Both the position numbers and the translations under genes were made by a program. Below are positions 22,818 through 31,458 of a DNA stretch of 64,000 bases, in pieces; positions within the stretch are counted from its first letter, which is position 1, and each line of letters opens with the position of its first letter. The notes under the pieces were generated by a model. That model saw only the letters and a program-made list of their open reading frames with translations, had not been told where the DNA came from and did not search any database. This stretch comes from Microbacterium esteraromaticum (GTDB taxonomy: Bacteria; Actinomycetota; Actinomycetes; Actinomycetales; Microbacteriaceae). The stretch covers positions 158,514 through 222,513 of the forward strand of contig NZ_FUKO01000033.1 of NCBI RefSeq assembly GCF_900163815.1. Reading direction: 5' to 3'.

Positions 22818-24551
22818 ATGCGACACGTAGACACCATCGATGAGGCGACAGCGATTGCGGCTGAGATCCTCGGTCCCCGCAAGAAGCCGCTGGTGTTGAT
22901 CAGCACGGACGCCCAAGGGAAGTTCCTTTTCGATCCGTCGCACGTTGAGCGCGAGGCGGGCAGCGATGCCGATGTCGTGACGATCGCCCATGGGCTTGTG
23001 ACATTCGCTCTCGAGGACGCGCTCCCTGAGAAGACCAGTGTGCACTCTGGCGCCGCCCGTTCATACCCAGTGGACTTCGGCACGGACCCCGACTGGCAGC
23101 GATCCATCCTCCGATTCCCCGACCGGCACACAAGCGACGACCTCATCGAAGATGCCCTCGCCCAGGTGACTTTCTTTCCCAGCCCTCAGCCGGTCAGCCG
23201 GCGGGAATGGGTACGCGCGATCGTTGAGCGCGTCTCCGGCGGCACGGGGAACATCGCCAAGTTGGATAACGGTGAGCTCGTGAGCGTGGTCGCCGATCAT
23301 CTCCCTCCGAGCGTGTCTTTGTCGGATGCGCTCGCTGTCGGTGAGCCCGTCGAAGGGTGGCTTCTCGACCGGGATCTCGCACCGGAAGTGAGCGAGGTCG
23401 ACTACTCCCGCTTCGCCGATGGTGCGGTCACGCTTGCGCGCGTCGTGAAGGTCACCCCCGCCCGAACGAAGCTCGTGCTGCACCCCTCTGACACCTCGGG
23501 GATCGATCTGCGCCGACGTGACGTCATCCCCGGGATCGACGATGGCGAGAATGCCGACGTACAGGTCTCCGACATTGTGCGAGTCGGCCAGACCGTCCGT
23601 GCTCGTGTGACGCGCTCCGGCAGGTCGCTGGGCCTCTCCCTCGTCGGAGTGGACCCGGAGGTTGCGCTGGTGCCGCCTCTGTCGCTCCTGAGCGGTGGCT
23701 CACCCTGGTTGCGAGAGGGGGTCGATGGGGTCGCCGACCCGGCTCTCACAAGGGTGCCGGCGACGCCGGCTGAAAGCATGCCTGCCCCGCCTGCGGGATA
23801 CACCATCGACGTGCCCGCGTCGCCCGTATCGACGCTGGCGGCGGGTTCCCCCTCGACGTTGCACGATCATCCTTCGCCGACCGCCGCGCTCAACGACATC
23901 CGCGACGAGCTGAGCGGGCTCCGTGGCGCGTTCGCGCGCCTGAGTCGCGAACTTCGAGCTGGTACCGATCTTGAGACGATCGACCGGCTCCGCGACGAGG
24001 TCGCCGGGCTCACGTCTGCGCTTCATCAGGAACGCGACGTGCGACGCGAACGGGACACGATCATCGCCGGCCTCCGAGTGGAGCTGCGCGAGGCCCGTGC
24101 GCAGCGCGCGACACCGACCGAAAGCCGGAGAACTGATCGCGCATCATGGCCGAGCGGCGACGCCTGGCTCCGCTTCGAGGTACTCAGTACCTGGGCCGGG
24201 CGGTCGACCGCACCCGACAAGACCAACCACCCTCTGCGCGAGTACACGATCGGAACCGACTTCGTACCGAGTCTGACTCCGCTCGACGCCGGCCAGCTGG
24301 AGAAGGCGCTCCGCGCCATCGTTGACGTCGTCACCGGACGTGCCTCCGAGATCACCGGCCGTCAACTTCATCGTTTGCGTACGGGAGAAGCCGGTAACTC
24401 GCCCTACGTGAGTCGCGCGGACGGCGCGACATGTTGGAGAGCATCCATCGAAATCAACGTCGCGTCGGCGCGGCGCCTGCACTACTGGCAGCACCCCAAC
24501 GGATCGATCGAGCTGTCACGGGTCGTCCTGCACGACGACTTCCAGCCCTGA
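22818..24551 (+). CDS. Unknown 577-residue protein with S1-like segment
   Basis: No family is recognised with confidence. Residues 1-170 look like a regulatory or unknown N-terminal domain. Residues about 200-275 (VTLARVVKVTPARTKLVLH, then VQVSDIVRVGQTVRARVTR, then LGLSLVG) resemble an S1/OB RNA-binding domain. About 300-360 is Pro/Ser-rich linker, about 360-430 a predicted coiled coil, and about 440-577 a compact C-terminal domain ending RRLHYWQHPNGSIELSRVVLHDDF. That last pattern is somewhat like RelE/ParE-type toxins, but this is speculative. It stands alone among defence genes and overlaps the convergent gene by 36 nt. An RNA-sensing defence protein is one hypothesis. Confidence 0.6.
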   Translation: MRHVDTIDEATAIAAEILGPRKKPLVLISTDAQGKFLFDPSHVEREAGSDADVVTIAHGLVTFALEDALPEKTSVHSGAARSYPVDFGTDPDWQRSILRFPDRHTSDDLIEDALAQVTFFPSPQPVSRREWVRAIVERVSGGTGNIAKLDNGELVSVVADHLPPSVSLSDALAVGEPVEGWLLDRDLAPEVSEVDYSRFADGAVTLARVVKVTPARTKLVLHPSDTSGIDLRRRDVIPGIDDGENADVQVSDIVRVGQTVRARVTRSGRSLGLSLVGVDPEVALVPPLSLLSGGSPWLREGVDGVADPALTRVPATPAESMPAPPAGYTIDVPASPVSTLAAGSPSTLHDHPSPTAALNDIRDELSGLRGAFARLSRELRAGTDLETIDRLRDEVAGLTSALHQERDVRRERDTIIAGLRVELREARAQRATPTESRRTDRASWPSGDAWLRFEVLSTWAGRSTAPDKTNHPLREYTIGTDFVPSLTPLDAGQLEKALRAIVDVVTGRASEITGRQLHRLRTGEAGNSPYVSRADGATCWRASIEINVASARRLHYWQHPNGSIELSRVVLHDDFQP

Positions 24552-25145
24552 GCTTTGAGCTACTCGATCTCGTCGATCGTGTTCTCCTGCTCGCTCTGCT
24601 TTCTCGCGACCCCTCGCCGAGCGCGTGAGGCGGCTCCTCGCCGCCTCGATCCGTGGCGCCGCCACCCCGTTCACCAGGCGCTTGAATGCTGGGCGGCACG
24701 TGTTCACGACGATCACCCCCGCGACGTAGCCGAGAACACCGACACCGATGAAAACCTTCGCCCACTCAGTCGCGGGATCCTGTTTCGCCTGCTTCTCCTC
24801 GGAGGGATGACGCCTCGCATCTGCCCCCTCGCTCTGTGCGCGCTCGAGCGCCAGCTGCGCGCGACGAGAGGCCTCTGCGTCCCTCGCCTCTTCGATGAGG
24901 TCGGGCGTCACCTCGTCGAGGATGCGCGGGTCGTAAAAGAAGTTGGGCCACGTCTTCTCCGCCCAGCCTCCATGTCCGTTGTCGCGCGTCACCTCAGTCG
25001 CGTACTCTGCGCCCTTCTCCGTAAAAAACCAGGCGCCCGGCTCGCCTTGAAGGATGCCCATGCGCTGAAGGAGGAAGTTGGCCTGGCGCGGATTCAGCCC
25101 GAACGCCGAGCCGATCTCTTTCGCCAGCAGTCCGTGTTTGCCCAT
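24516..25145 (-). CDS. Hypothetical protein with winged-helix-like N terminus and one TM helix
   Basis: A 209-residue protein. Residues 1-60 (LLAKEIGSAFGLNPRQANFLLQRMGIL, then FFTEKGAEYATE) look like a small winged-helix module of the kind found in phage-type antirepressors. About 75-115 is charged helix, about 124-145 a hydrophobic segment (VFIGVGVLGYVAGVIVV), and a basic tail follows. It lies 50 nt from the integrase gene and points the same way, so it may be read from the integrase transcript. The function is unknown. Confidence 0.55.
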   Translation of the reverse strand: MGKHGLLAKEIGSAFGLNPRQANFLLQRMGILQGEPGAWFFTEKGAEYATEVTRDNGHGGWAEKTWPNFFYDPRILDEVTPDLIEEARDAEASRRAQLALERAQSEGADARRHPSEEKQAKQDPATEWAKVFIGVGVLGYVAGVIVVNTCRPAFKRLVNGVAAPRIEAARSRLTRSARGREKAERAGEHDRRDRVAQSSGLEVVVQDDP

Positions 25146-25195
25146 GACTCCACCATCCGCCCGCGTCGAGTGCGTCCGTCAATCCTAGGCGTCCG

Positions 25196-26704
25196 TCATA
25201 GAGTGTGCTTCCAGGTGATCTTCGTCCGCTCGATTGCCTGCCCGATGCCCTTGGCGCCGCGGCGTGGAGCTGGGAACATCTGAACTTCCAGAAGGGAACG
25301 TACGATCTCCCGCTTGCTGGTGATCGCAAGCCCTTCCCATGCCTCGCGAACGTCAGGAGCCTGAGCAAGAGTCGTCACGTGCGGGCTAACTGTGGACAGC
25401 CGATTGAGCTTCTTCGTTGCTTCGTCAATCAGCGGCTTGACGCGGCGCTCCTGATCGAAGAGGAGCTCTAGGTTGCGCTCCTGTGCCGCGCGTTCGCGGA
25501 CACTGTCCAGCCACGCGCGATGCTCGGCAATCGTGCGCATGAGGTCGCGTCGTTGATCGGACTGGTCGTCCTCAACGTGATGGAGCGATTCGAGGAAGTC
25601 GGGGCGACTCATGCGCTCGAGTATGTGCTCTGTGACGATTGCGTCAAGGAACTTCATGTTCATCGAGCAGTGAGGCCCGTACTCGCAGATGTAGTTCTGG
25701 TAGTGCGTGAGGCCCGCGGCCGTCTTTGAGGAGTTTCGTGAGACCCGGACATTGCCGACGCATCCGTCGTACCCGCATCGAGCGACTCCCGTTAGCAGGT
25801 AGCGGATCTTCCACACATCGGCTCGCTTGCGTTCTGGTGCATGGAGGAGCGCCTGTAGCTTGTGCCATGCCTCGGGCTGAATGATGGCATCCCACATCGC
25901 CTCCCCGATGATCTCACCGCGGTACTGGCGAAGCCCGGCATAGGCAGGCATCTCCAGCATCTGCTTGAGCGTCTCTCCGCGCCACGCCCAGCCGCCTCGA
26001 TGATGTTTGCGCTGGGGGCGCCGGGCTGGGATTCCGCGATCATTCCAGTCCTGCGCAATCGAATACAGGGTCTCGCCGTCGAGGTATCTTTGGGCGGCTT
26101 CTCGGATCAACGCGGCCTCTGCAGGGTCCAGCTCGACGCGCAGCAATGCCTTCGTCTGCGAGTCGTAGATGCGGCGGTAGCCGAAGATGGCTTTGCCATG
26201 GGGACGCCCTGCACGGGCGTTCGCCGAGTGGGCTCGTTTCACTCGCTCGCTGGTCCGGTCGGCTTCGTCTTCAGCGAGTAGGGCGTCCAAGCCGGTGCGG
26301 AAACGGTCGCTTCTCTGGGTGAGGTCGTAGAGGGTCCCGCCGTACCCCCACTTCACCTTGTTCTTCGCGCAGGCCTGACGTAGCTCGGTGTATCCCGACA
26401 GATCTCGTGTCGCCCGGCTGTTCTCCCATGTGAGGAGGGCGTCGATCTCACCAGACTCGATCCATGCGAGCGCTTCGTTCCATTCAGCTCGCTGCCGGCG
26501 CGTCGAGTATCGGCTGGCGGACCCGGTCTCGCGGATGACCTTCTTCAGCTCCCAGCCCTCGCGCTTCACCCACTCCTTGCCCGCGTCGACCTGCTCGTTT
26601 ACCGACCGCCCGACGCCCGAGCTGTCATGCGACACTCGAGCAAGGATCAGCACACGAAGCGGGCGGTTGTTGGTCATCGTGTTGTACGTCGCGGAGTCCA
26701 GCAT
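25196..26704 (-). CDS. int: Large serine recombinase (integrase)
   Basis: A 502-residue protein. The N-terminal resolvase domain shows VLILARVSHDSSGVGRSVNEQ with nucleophile Ser25. The recombinase domain follows from about 165 (GRPHGKAIFGYRR). A zinc-ribbon domain has CGYDGC then CEYGPHC. A long coiled-coil region near 390-450 (RDLMRTIAEHRAWLDSVRERA) is typical of phiC31/A118-type integrases. It catalyses integration between attP and attB and, with a directionality factor, excision. AAAGGA precedes the ATG. The gene faces away from the comEC junction 90 bp upstream, the standard position next to attP. It identifies comEC as attB. Confidence 0.93.
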   Translation of the reverse strand: MLDSATYNTMTNNRPLRVLILARVSHDSSGVGRSVNEQVDAGKEWVKREGWELKKVIRETGSASRYSTRRQRAEWNEALAWIESGEIDALLTWENSRATRDLSGYTELRQACAKNKVKWGYGGTLYDLTQRSDRFRTGLDALLAEDEADRTSERVKRAHSANARAGRPHGKAIFGYRRIYDSQTKALLRVELDPAEAALIREAAQRYLDGETLYSIAQDWNDRGIPARRPQRKHHRGGWAWRGETLKQMLEMPAYAGLRQYRGEIIGEAMWDAIIQPEAWHKLQALLHAPERKRADVWKIRYLLTGVARCGYDGCVGNVRVSRNSSKTAAGLTHYQNYICEYGPHCSMNMKFLDAIVTEHILERMSRPDFLESLHHVEDDQSDQRRDLMRTIAEHRAWLDSVRERAAQERNLELLFDQERRVKPLIDEATKKLNRLSTVSPHVTTLAQAPDVREAWEGLAITSKREIVRSLLEVQMFPAPRRGAKGIGQAIERTKITWKHTL

Positions 26705-26742
26705 CGTAGGGTCCTTTCAGGGGCACCGGAGGCATCCTGGAA

Positions 26743-26755
26743 GGCACATACCCGG
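26743..26755 (-). promoter_or_regulatory. Element promoter motif, copy 5 (integrase promoter)
   Basis: CCGGGTATGTGCC reads on the minus strand, about 40 nt upstream of the integrase ATG. Unlike copies 1-4, this one leaves a leader containing a proper ribosome binding site. Confidence 0.55.
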
Positions 26756-26784
26756 CGTGGGAGATTTCTCACCCCTTGACGTCA

Positions 26785-26801
26785 AGTTGGACGGGGCGAA
26801 C
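26785..26801. other. Predicted right attachment site (attR) crossover
   Basis: ComEC coding sense begins at 26793 (GGGGCGAAC encoding G-A-N of the conserved GANCAIV). The bases before it encode DVKLD, not the HLxAVSG expected in ComEC. The crossover must therefore lie within or just left of GGGGCGAAC. The 2-bp core cannot be fixed without attL. Confidence 0.7.
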
Positions 26802-28367
26802 TGCGCGATCGTCGTCGCCGCGGTGTTCTGGCTGGTCGCCCTCGCCGGCGGCGGGCGCACCACGCGCATCGTGCTGTCGCTGCTGGCGCTCGGTGCTTTC
26901 GTCGTACTGGTGACGCCTGAACCGAGCGTCATCCGTGCGGCGGTGATGGCGGCTCTGGCGATGCTGACCATTCTGCTGGGGCGTCCGAGTGCGGGGCTGG
27001 CGATGCTGTCGGTCACGGTGTGCGCTCTGCTGGTGATCGACCCCTGGCTGTCGGCCACCCCGGGTTTCGCGCTGTCGGCGGCCGCCACCGGCGCGCTGCT
27101 GGTGCTGTCGCGTCCGCTGCTGCGGGGCCTCAGCCGGTGGATGCCGGAGCCGCTCGCGCTCGCGCTGTCGGTGCCGTTGGCCGCGCAGATCGTATGCGGC
27201 CCGATCGTCGCGCTGTTCTCCGACCAGCAGTCGATCATCGGCGTGGTCGCGAACCTGATCGCCGCTCCTGCCGCACCGATCGCCACGGTCATCGGCCTGC
27301 TCGCGTGCCTCGCAGCCCCGATTCCGGCGCTCGCAGATCTGTTCGCCGCGGCTGCCTGGCTGCCTGCCGCATGGATATCGGTGACGGCGACCATGAGCGC
27401 GGGACTCCCCGGAGCAACGGTGGCCGTGGTGGCGGGGCCGGTCGCCGCAGCCGTGGTCGGTGTGCTGAGCACAGCCGCGACCGTGCTGCTGGTGCGTCCG
27501 CGCTCACGGTGGCTGCGAGCGGGCTCGGCGCTGGTGATCATCGTCGCCGTCGGCCTCACGGGCGGGCGGATGCTGCTCACCGGTCCGCTGGCTGCGATGA
27601 CGACGCCGGAGGACTGGACCATCGCGGCGTGCGACATCGGACAGGGCGACGCCGTGCTGATCCGTTCAGCGGGACGCACGGCACTGATCGACACTGGGCC
27701 CGACCCCGAGGCGATGCAGACGTGCCTTGCCGCGACGGCGACATCGCACATCGACCTGCTGGTCCTCACGCATTTCGATCTGGATCACGTGGGCGGCACG
27801 TCGGCGGTGGAGGGCCGCGTCGGCACGGTGCTGCACGGGCCCGTGACATCGGACGACGAGAGGCGGATGCTGGAGCGACTGGTCTCCGGTGGTGCGCGCC
27901 TCGTGCAGGGGGAGGTGGGCGTGCACGGCGAGCTGGGCGATGCTGAGTGGCGGGTCGTCTGGCCGGAACCGGATTCGGCGGCCTTCCCCTCGGGAAACGA
28001 TGCCAGCGTGGTGATCGACGTGCAGGGCAGCGGGGTGCCTCGCACGCTGCTGCTCGGCGACCTTTCGGCTGTGCCGCAGCGGCAGCTCCTGGCGAGCGGG
28101 CGTCTGCGCGGCCCTTACACGGTGGTCAAGGTCGCGCACCACGGCAGCAAAGATCAAGCGCCGGCGCTGTACGAGGCCGCTCGCGCGCAGATCGCGCTGA
28201 TCGGCGTCGGAGCCGGCAACGACTACGGACACCCGCGCATCGAGACGCTGTCGCTGCTGGATGCCGTCGGCGCGCGCACCTATCGCACCGATGAAGACGG
28301 CTTGATTCTGCTGGGCCGACGAGACGACGAGATCGTGGTGTGGCTGGAGCGAGCGCCGCCCCCGTGA
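26793..28367 (+). pseudogene. comEC: comEC, 3' fragment left by element insertion
   Basis: The remaining 524 codons start at GANCAIVVAAVFWL, inside the conserved ComEC channel domain. They include further transmembrane helices (to about 27600) and then the metallo-beta-lactamase-like domain with HFDLDHVGGT and HHGS motifs. ComEC/Rec2 forms the membrane channel for single-stranded DNA uptake in transformation. The natural start and N-terminal OB and channel half are missing. An open frame continues leftward through the junction into antisense integrase sequence (to ATG 26388), but this is not a real N terminus. Competence should be lost while the element is integrated. Confidence 0.9.
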
Positions 28368-28395
28368 TGTCGGCGTGCGCCGGTAGGCTGAACAC

Positions 28396-29454
28396 ATGGC
28401 CGCACCTCGCTCTTCTGCACGTGGATCCAGCGCGCGCGGGGGCACGACCGCGAAGGGCACGAAGATCGCTCAGGTGCCGTGGCGCGAGCCGCGGCCCGCG
28501 CCGATCGTCCTCGTCTCCGGGCCGGAGGAAGTCCTCGCAGAGCGCGCAATCGCCGGCGTGCGCGACTACCTGCGCGCCGAAGATGCCGCGCTCGAGGTCA
28601 GCGATATCCGCGCAGACGACTACGAGGCCGGTTCGCTGCTGTCGGTCACCTCGCCCTCGCTGTTCGGCGAGCCGAGGCTCGTGCGCGTGGCCGGGGTCGA
28701 GAAGTGCACCGACGCTTTCCTGCAAGAGGCGCTGAAGTACATCGAGCACCCGCAGGAGGGGGCCACGGTAATTCTCCGCCACACCGCAGCCAGCGTCCGC
28801 GGCAAGAAGCTGCTGGACGCCATCAGGGCCGGAACAGGCGGCGGCATCGAGATCCCGTGCACCGCGGTGAAGCGCGACAGTGATCGCGTCGACTTCGCGG
28901 CGGGGGAGTTCGCCGCGGCCAAGAAGCGGATCGCCCCCACGGCGCTGCGCGCTCTGGTCTCCGCCTTCGCCGATGATCTGACCGAATTGGCTGCCGCCTG
29001 TCAGCAGCTGGTGAACGACGTCGAGGGCGACATCACCGACGACATCGTCACCAAATACTACGGGGGCCGGGTGGAAGTGTCGGCGTTCGTGGTCGCCGAC
29101 ACGGCGATCGCGGGCCGCTACGGCGAGGCGCTGATCGCACTGCGGCATGCCCTGGCATCCGGCGCCGATCCGGTGCCGATGGTGGCGGCATTCGCGATGA
29201 AGCTGCGCGGCATGGCGCGCGTGGCCGGCAATCGAGAGCCCAGCCGGCAGCTCGCGCAGCGACTGGGTATGAAGGACTGGCAGGTCGATCGCGCCCGGCG
29301 TGACCTGACCGGCTGGAATGAGCGCTCGCTCGGCATGGCCATTCAGGCGACTGCGCGGGCGGATGCTGAGGTCAAGGGCGGCTCTCGCGACCCGATCTTC
29401 GCTCTCGAGCGCATGGTGACGGTGATCGCCACCCGCGAGCCCTTCGGCGCCTGA
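28396..29454 (+). CDS. holA: DNA polymerase III subunit delta
   Basis: A 352-residue protein of normal length. After an Arg/Ser-rich N terminus (1-25), the AAA+-like domain I opens with PAPIVLVSGPEEVLAERAI; the SLFGEPRLVRVAGVEK and GATVILRH segments are typical. The C-terminal collar domain is helical. Delta opens the sliding clamp within the clamp loader. The comEC-holA-rpsT order is usual in actinobacteria; holA may lose the normal comEC-driven transcription here because of the insertion. Confidence 0.92.
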   Translation: MAAPRSSARGSSARGGTTAKGTKIAQVPWREPRPAPIVLVSGPEEVLAERAIAGVRDYLRAEDAALEVSDIRADDYEAGSLLSVTSPSLFGEPRLVRVAGVEKCTDAFLQEALKYIEHPQEGATVILRHTAASVRGKKLLDAIRAGTGGGIEIPCTAVKRDSDRVDFAAGEFAAAKKRIAPTALRALVSAFADDLTELAAACQQLVNDVEGDITDDIVTKYYGGRVEVSAFVVADTAIAGRYGEALIALRHALASGADPVPMVAAFAMKLRGMARVAGNREPSRQLAQRLGMKDWQVDRARRDLTGWNERSLGMAIQATARADAEVKGGSRDPIFALERMVTVIATREPFGA

Positions 29455-29552
29455 GCCGACGTTCTGCCCCCGGGCATCCTGCCTGCTCACCGCGCGTCCT
29501 GTCGACTTGCGGCCTAGCTGCGGGCTCCCCGCGCCCCGTCACAATGACACAC

Positions 29553-29625
29553 TCTGGGGGCCGACACGCCAGATGTCGGACGTTCTTCAGCATCCGGTCC
29601 GTCATGTGGCTTGTCGGCCCCCAGA
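29553..29625. repeat. Long hairpin element between holA and rpsT
   Basis: Arms 29553-29582 and 29596-29625 form a 30-bp stem with about three mismatches; the outer 14 bp (TCTGGGGGCCGACA / its complement) are perfect. The loop is about 13 nt. It is far longer than an ordinary terminator. It could be a bidirectional terminator for convergent holA and rpsT, a REPIN/MITE-like insertion or a structured RNA. Confidence 0.75.
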
Positions 29626-29646
29626 CTGTCTACCGCAGGCAAGAGA

Positions 29647-29674
29647 AAGCCCGCCCCGCGAACGGGACGGGCTT
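29647..29674 (-). terminator. rpsT terminator
   Basis: AAGCCCGTCCCG pairs with CGGGGCGGGCTT across a short CGAA-type loop, with one wobble, 17 nt after the rpsT stop on the minus strand. A T-rich tail follows (TTTCTCTT). Confidence 0.8.
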
Positions 29675-29690
29675 CTGCGAAAGGTTCGGG

Positions 29691-29951
29691 TCAGAGACCG
29701 GCGACCTGCGTGGCGATGGCCGACTTGCGGTTCTTCGCCTGGTTCTTGTGCACGACGCCCTTGCTGACGGCCTTGTCGAGCTTGACGGATGCTGCGGCGA
29801 GGGCGGCCTCAGCAGCTTCCTTGTCACCGGCGACGACAGCCTCACGCGTCTTGCGGATGACGGTCTTCAGCTCGCTCTTGACGGCCTTGTTGCGCTCCTG
29901 AGCCTTCAGGTTCGTCTTGTTGCGCTTGATCTGCGACTTGATATTTGCCAC
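29691..29951 (-). CDS. rpsT: 30S ribosomal protein bS20
   Basis: An 86-residue Lys/Ala-rich protein ([20 protein letters not shown]...) of the exact family length. bS20 binds 16S rRNA early in small-subunit assembly. It is convergent with holA, separated by a terminator and the long hairpin. Confidence 0.97.
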   Translation of the reverse strand: MANIKSQIKRNKTNLKAQERNKAVKSELKTVIRKTREAVVAGDKEAAEAALAAASVKLDKAVSKGVVHKNQAKNRKSAIATQVAGL

Positions 29952-30186
29952 GTGTGGACGCTTTCTGTCTGGAGGATATTCGGGATGCTGCAGACACGAG
30001 AGGGGCGCCGTACAGCGGTCGTGAGGGACAAACCCACACGCAAGCCAGAGACGATCCTACCAGCCCGGCACCCGATCACGCGAAACGACCGACGAAGATC
30101 CGATCTCCGCGGCATTCAGTCGCGCTGAACGTGGAACTGGGTGCAGAATCAACATACCCGAACGACGACGACGTCAGAGGAGAACG

Positions 30187-31458
30187 ATGAGTTCCCACAA
30201 CCCCGCCCCTGTCCGCGATGCGCACTCGATCGGCGCCAGGAGGCGAGTCGGTGCCGGATGGATGACGCTGTTCACGCTGGCGTGGCTGGCCATCTGGACC
30301 ATCCAGCTCACGCCGGTGCAGCTGCTTCTGCCGCTGCAGCTGAACACCCCCGAGGATGACTGGATCCGCGGCGTCGTCTCCTCAGGCCTCGTGCTCGGCA
30401 TCGGCGGACTCGCCGGAATCGTTGCAGGCCCGGCGGCCGGTGCGATCTCGGACCGCTCCCGCAGCACGCGTGGTCGCCGCCGGCCATGGGCGCTGGGCGG
30501 CGTGTGGATGGCCGCGGTGTTCCTCATCCTCACCGGCATGGCCGAAGGTCCATGGGCGGTCGGCGCCTGCTGGCTCGGCGTGTCGATCGGCATCTCGGTC
30601 GCCTCCGCCGCATTCACCGCGCTCATCGCCGACCAGCTGCCTCCGGCGCAGCGCGGAGCCGCCTCATCCGCCGTCGGCTCCAGCCAGGCGGTCGGCATCG
30701 TGCTCGGCGTCGGACTGGTGGTGCTGCTCGGTCTCGGAGTGCTGGCCGGGTATCTGCTGCTCGCAGCCGTCATCGCCGTCATCGGCACAGCGTCCGCTCT
30801 GCTTCTGCCCGATCCGCCCGCAACGCCCTCCGACCGGCCGCCCCGGCAGCGTCCGCGACTGGCGTCACTGCGCGATCGCGACTTCTCGTGGATGCTGGGA
30901 GGCCGCCTCGTCACCAACGTCGGCAATGCGCTGGGCACGGCGCTTTTCCTGTTCTTCCTGATGCACGGCCTCGGTCAATCCAGCGCCGTCGCCACCGACA
31001 ATCTGCTGCTGCTCATCGTCGTCTACACGGTGTTCGTGGTGATCGCCTCGGTGTTCACCGGCATCCTCTCCGACCGCACGGGCAAGCGGCGCCGGCTCAC
31101 CGTGGCCGCCACCTTCGTGCAGGCGCTCTCCGGCGTCATCGTCGTCATTGCGCCCACCTTCGAGACGACGATGGTCGCCGCAGCCCTCATGGGGCTCGGC
31201 TACGGCGCGTTCTCCACCGTCGGGCTCGCGTTCGCGACCGATCTGCTGCCGGACGAGCAGGATCACGCCCGAGACCTCGGCATCGTCAATGTCACTGCCG
31301 CACTCGGTCAGCTGATCGGCCCGATGCTGGGCGCGGCGCTGGTCGCGCTGGTCGGCGGATTCTGGTTGGTGTTTCTGATGGCGACCGTGCTGTCGATCGT
31401 CGGCGGTCTCATGACCGCTGTCGCACGACAGCCAGAGCCAGCTGCAGCACCGCGTTGA
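30187..31458 (+). CDS. MFS transporter
   Basis: A 423-residue protein with 12 predicted transmembrane helices and an MFS loop 2-3 signature (GAISDRSRSTRGRRRPW), with a second one in the C-terminal half (GILSDRTGKRRRLT). It is similar in layout to actinobacterial exporters of unknown substrate (drug efflux or sugar-type). Its 3' end overlaps the convergent hydrolase gene by 50 nt. GAGGAGAACG precedes the ATG. Confidence 0.85.
   Translation: MSSHNPAPVRDAHSIGARRRVGAGWMTLFTLAWLAIWTIQLTPVQLLLPLQLNTPEDDWIRGVVSSGLVLGIGGLAGIVAGPAAGAISDRSRSTRGRRRPWALGGVWMAAVFLILTGMAEGPWAVGACWLGVSIGISVASAAFTALIADQLPPAQRGAASSAVGSSQAVGIVLGVGLVVLLGLGVLAGYLLLAAVIAVIGTASALLLPDPPATPSDRPPRQRPRLASLRDRDFSWMLGGRLVTNVGNALGTALFLFFLMHGLGQSSAVATDNLLLLIVVYTVFVVIASVFTGILSDRTGKRRRLTVAATFVQALSGVIVVIAPTFETTMVAAALMGLGYGAFSTVGLAFATDLLPDEQDHARDLGIVNVTAALGQLIGPMLGAALVALVGGFWLVFLMATVLSIVGGLMTAVARQPEPAAAPR

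Larger units (their letters stand above)
1..26792. mobile_element. Integrative element inserted in comEC (right part)
   Basis: This block ends at a large serine integrase (25196-26704, minus) whose upstream side faces a comEC gene that has lost its 5' half. At 26793 the reading frame abruptly becomes ComEC (GANCAIV...), while the bases before it encode nothing ComEC-like. The block is rich in defence, regulatory and tiny hypothetical genes, unlike the core genes to its right. No comEC 5' fragment is present, so the left end lies outside the window. No conjugation genes are visible here, so whether it is an ICE, a mobilisable island or a prophage remnant cannot be decided. Confidence 0.85.

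Noticed and set aside
26388..26792. Open frame running from ATG 26388 through the junction into comEC, looking like a 659-residue protein
   Set aside because: Its first 135 codons are antisense to the integrase and include no ComEC features; the frame is open by chance in high-GC DNA.
30174..30938. Long minus-strand frame opposite the MFS gene
   Set aside because: It is a mirror frame of a clear 12-helix transporter with no family features of its own.
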